NCBI GenBank assembly: GCA_031279395.1 | Contig: JAITIO010000047.1 | Span: 1-8,463 of the forward strand | DNA: 8,463 nt | Origin: Puniceicoccales bacterium | Lineage (GTDB): Bacteria; Verrucomicrobiota; Verrucomicrobiia; Opitutales; JAIRKQ01 | Direction of reading: 5' to 3' | In this document: in pieces, positions 6,847-8,463 of the stretch | Layout of the letters: the number at the start of each line of letters is the position of its first letter | How positions within the stretch are numbered: the first letter of the stretch is position 1 | The notes under the pieces: generated by a model | Database searches by the model: none | The model's input: only the letters and a program-made list of their open reading frames with translations | Told to the model about the DNA's origin: nothing | Translations under genes and position numbers: made by a program

Positions 6847-7998
6847 ATGTCGGGACTTTCGGAAAATCAATCTTTCATGGTATTGAACGCATTGCCTCAC
6901 ATTGGACCATGCACCGCTAAAAAATTATTGGTACATTTTCGCGGAGATGCCCGGCGAATTTTTTCTGCCACAAATGATCAACTTCAGGCGGTTTCTGGCA
7001 TTGACCATCAGGTCATCGATTGCATACGGAATTATTTCAAATATTTCGACTTGCAGCACGAAGAAAAAACCCTATCGACCCTGCGGGGTCGCTTTTTACA
7101 CATTAACCACAACGATTACCCGATACTCCTGAAAGAGATCCACGATTCCCCCATAGGGCTTTATGCCATTGGAGAAGTTGACAATGGAGCGAGAAATATA
7201 GCAATCGTAGGCTCGAGGACAAACACATTATATGGTCTCGAAACGGCAAGGATGCTGGCAATGGAATTGGCAAGGCGGAAATTTTGCATAGTTAGTGGAA
7301 TGGCCCGTGGGATTGATACGGCGGCACACGAAGGTGCACTGGCTGCCAATGGGAAAACCATCGCAATTCTAGGGAATGGAATCGATGTAATTTATCCCTC
7401 CGGAAATGCCACCCTATACAAAAGAATAGCAGAAAAGGGAGCAATTATATCCGAATTCACATTGGGCAGACATGCTGACAAACAAACATTTCCCGTACGC
7501 AATCGCCTAATTGCAGGGTTATGCCATGCAGTGATCATTGTGGAATCCGACAAATTCGGAGGTAGCATGATAACTGCAAAATTTGCAATCGAATATGGCA
7601 GGCATGTGTTCGCGGTTCCTGGTAGAATCGACCAGCCATCTAGTTCCGGTTGCCTAGCTCTCATCAAAGAAGGAGCTACCATGCTAACATGTGTCGATGA
7701 TATTTTTGAAGACTTGCCATACCTTGATGACTCGCCAAAGCAGTCCATATTATCACTTTCATCGCCTGAAAATAAAGACTTAAACCCACCAATGCCACAG
7801 ATTTCATGCCCCATGGAGAGGAAGGTTTATGAAATTTTATTGCGAGAAAAATCCGTCCCGATAGATACGGTAATAGCCCTTTCCGAGTTGCCGGCAAATA
7901 GGGTAATGCACACGCTACAAATGTTAGAAATTCGGGGATTGGCGTTTAAACGATACGATGGAATGTTTGAGATTTCCAAAAACATCAGGAGGCAGTAA
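6847..7998 (+). CDS. dprA: DprA/Smf, DNA-processing protein A
   Basis: DprA binds incoming single-stranded DNA in transformation and loads RecA onto it. It is cytosolic and is found even in bacteria not known to be competent. From the ATG at 6847 the protein has 383 residues. A helix-hairpin-helix-like start (LPHIGPCTAKKLL, 16-28) leads into the Rossmann-type core: VGSR (121-124), SGMARGIDTAAHEGAL (150-165), FPVRNRLIAGL (215-225) and VPGRIDQPSSSGC (257-269). A linker at about 290-320 leads to a winged-helix domain (about 322-378), as in longer DprA proteins. The VPGRIDQP.S.GC form is one I associate with Verrucomicrobia. The start is uncertain: the frame also opens at a TTG at 6811, adding 12 residues, and neither start has a Shine-Dalgarno sequence. 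The spacer from recJ is 63 nt. Confidence 0.93.
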   Translation: MSGLSENQSFMVLNALPHIGPCTAKKLLVHFRGDARRIFSATNDQLQAVSGIDHQVIDCIRNYFKYFDLQHEEKTLSTLRGRFLHINHNDYPILLKEIHDSPIGLYAIGEVDNGARNIAIVGSRTNTLYGLETARMLAMELARRKFCIVSGMARGIDTAAHEGALAANGKTIAILGNGIDVIYPSGNATLYKRIAEKGAIISEFTLGRHADKQTFPVRNRLIAGLCHAVIIVESDKFGGSMITAKFAIEYGRHVFAVPGRIDQPSSSGCLALIKEGATMLTCVDDIFEDLPYLDDSPKQSILSLSSPENKDLNPPMPQISCPMERKVYEILLREKSVPIDTVIALSELPANRVMHTLQMLEIRGLAFKRYDGMFEISKNIRRQ

Positions 7999-8108
7999 TA
8001 CTACTAATTTCTTTATCTTTGTCGACTTGATTAGGCAGTGATTCCAAATTACTAGACCATGCCAATTGGAAAATATGTTCCTTTGTCCGCTTATTTTGTG
8101 AAGACATA

Positions 8109-8186
8109 TGGCGGGATAGACGGGGCTCGAACCCGCGACCTCCAACGTGACAGGCTGGCGTTCTAAACCAACTGAACTACTACCCC
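8109..8186 (-). tRNA. tRNA-Asp (anticodon GTC)
   Basis: The minus strand folds into a full cloverleaf of 78 nt including an encoded 3' CCA. The acceptor stem GGGGTAG pairs with CTATCCC (one G-U). The D stem GTTC pairs with GAAC. The anticodon stem CCAGC pairs with GTTGG around loop CTGTCAC, giving anticodon GTC. The T stem GCGGG pairs with CCCGT around TTCGAGC. The discriminator base is G, as expected for tRNA-Asp. The gene stands alone between dprA and der, with its own promoter upstream. The flank between dprA and the tRNA (7999-8108) holds nothing I can identify apart from weak AT-rich hairpins. Confidence 0.96.
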
Positions 8187-8230
8187 GCTAATGGTTTTGC
8201 CAATACGAACATCGGCACTGTCAGCAAGCT

Positions 8231-8259
8231 ATTATCGACGGTTGGCCTGTCAATATCAA
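8231..8259 (-). promoter_or_regulatory. Sigma70-like promoter of tRNA-Asp
   Basis: On the minus strand, TTGATA (8259-8254, five of six matches to the -35 consensus) and GATAAT (8236-8231, five of six matches to the -10 consensus) are separated by exactly 17 nt. The predicted start at about 8224 gives a leader of about 38 nt before the tRNA, to be removed by RNase P. A TTGACA at 8253-8248 is only 11 nt from the -10, too close to be its partner. Confidence 0.65.
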
Positions 8260-8275
8260 ATGTTGTGATTTTCAA

Positions 8276-8303
8276 ACCCGTGGGCTCAAGAAATGCACAG
8301 GGT
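8276..8303 (-). terminator. Weak hairpin after der (possible terminator)
   Basis: Reading the minus strand, ACCCTGTG and CACGGGT can pair as seven base pairs with one bulged T and a 13-nt loop. This begins eight bases after the der stop codon and lies before the tRNA promoter. Only TTG follows instead of a long T run, so intrinsic termination would be inefficient. Confidence 0.2.
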
Positions 8304-8310
8304 CAAATGG

Positions 8311-8463
8311 TTAATTTTTTTCAAAACGTCTATCTTTTTCAACAAATTCGAGACCAATGGTGCAACCTGTAAAATCGAAATGTTTTCGCAGTGTGTTTAG
8401 TAAATACTTTTTGTAGCTATCATTTAGTAGGGATGTTCGATTGCAAAAACATTTGAACACAAA
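8311..8463 (-). CDS. der: Der/EngA GTPase, C-terminal end (5' part outside window)
   Basis: The minus strand is open from the window edge to a TAA at 8311-8313, giving 50 residues. They match the C-terminal KH-like domain of the double-GTPase Der (EngA), which helps assemble the 50S ribosomal subunit in the cytosol. The recognisable pattern is F..F.NR...L..SYKKYL.N.LR..FDF.G..I.L, seen as CNRTSLLNDSYKKYLLNTLR (residues 7-26 of the fragment) followed by KHFDFTGCTIGLEF. A short charged tail, EKDRRFEKN, ends the protein. Both GTPase domains lie outside the window. The call rests only on this domain pattern, and the similarity is clear. Confidence 0.75.
   Translation of the reverse strand, partial: FVFKCFCNRTSLLNDSYKKYLLNTLRKHFDFTGCTIGLEFVEKDRRFEKN

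Noticed and set aside
8073..8109. AT-rich hairpin (ATATGT with ACATAT) followed by TTTT after tRNA-Asp
   Set aside because: It overlaps the encoded CCA, has an 18-nt loop and only AU pairs near the base, so it is a poor terminator.
7924..8145. Minus-strand 73-codon open frame beginning MEVAGSSPVYPA
   Set aside because: It begins inside the tRNA-Asp gene. The VAGSSPV reading is the well-known false translation of a tRNA T-arm, and the rest resembles no protein.
8109..8186. tRNA-Asp as an integration site for a mobile element
   Set aside because: No integrase gene, no repeat of the tRNA 3' end and no foreign genes are visible beside it.
1..8463. CRISPR arrays, riboswitches, rRNA or a phage region
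   Set aside because: No regularly spaced repeats, aptamer-like leaders, rRNA sequence or phage genes are visible; conserved housekeeping genes fill almost the whole window.

Overview
The window comes from a bacterial chromosome of moderate to low GC (roughly 42-45% where counted). It holds a compact block of housekeeping genes next to the end of an insertion sequence. The likely source is the PVC group, probably Verrucomicrobia of the Opitutae type. Three things point there: SecD and SecF are one fused protein with a long insert before the GLDLKGG motif; secDF is followed directly by recJ, an order I also recall from Chlamydia; and the DprA C-terminal motif has the form VPGRIDQP.S.GC. This assignment rests on remembered family features, not on a search.

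Layout. Positions 1-183 (+) are the C-terminal 60 codons of an IS5-family transposase, and the IS right end abuts the next gene. Positions 193-987 (-) encode a YmdB-type metallophosphoesterase. A 92-nt divergent spacer follows, then a tightly packed plus-strand block: a SurA-like periplasmic chaperone (1080-2114), yajC (2206-2532), fused secDF (2538-5021), recJ (5044-6783) and dprA (6847-7998). On the minus strand are a tRNA-Asp(GTC) with encoded CCA (8109-8186), its sigma70-like promoter (8231-8259), and the 3' end of the GTPase gene der/EngA (8311-8463, cut by the window edge).

How the genes fit together. The plus-strand block joins a protein-export half (periplasmic chaperone, YajC, SecDF) to a DNA-processing half (RecJ 5'-3' single-strand exonuclease, DprA RecA loader). 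SecDF and YajC work on the Sec translocon, and the SurA-like protein would receive exported proteins in the periplasm. RecJ and DprA act in recombination; DprA also acts in natural transformation.

I see no clearly undescribed system. The points most worth a second look are: the SurA-like protein lacks both histidines expected in a parvulin site; the surA-like gene has no Shine-Dalgarno sequence and a -10 placed as for a leaderless mRNA; YmdB has Asp where a metal-binding Asn is expected; a chain of overlapping stop/start codons lies between the surA-like gene and yajC; and the IS sits exactly on a CTAG containing the ymdB stop codon.
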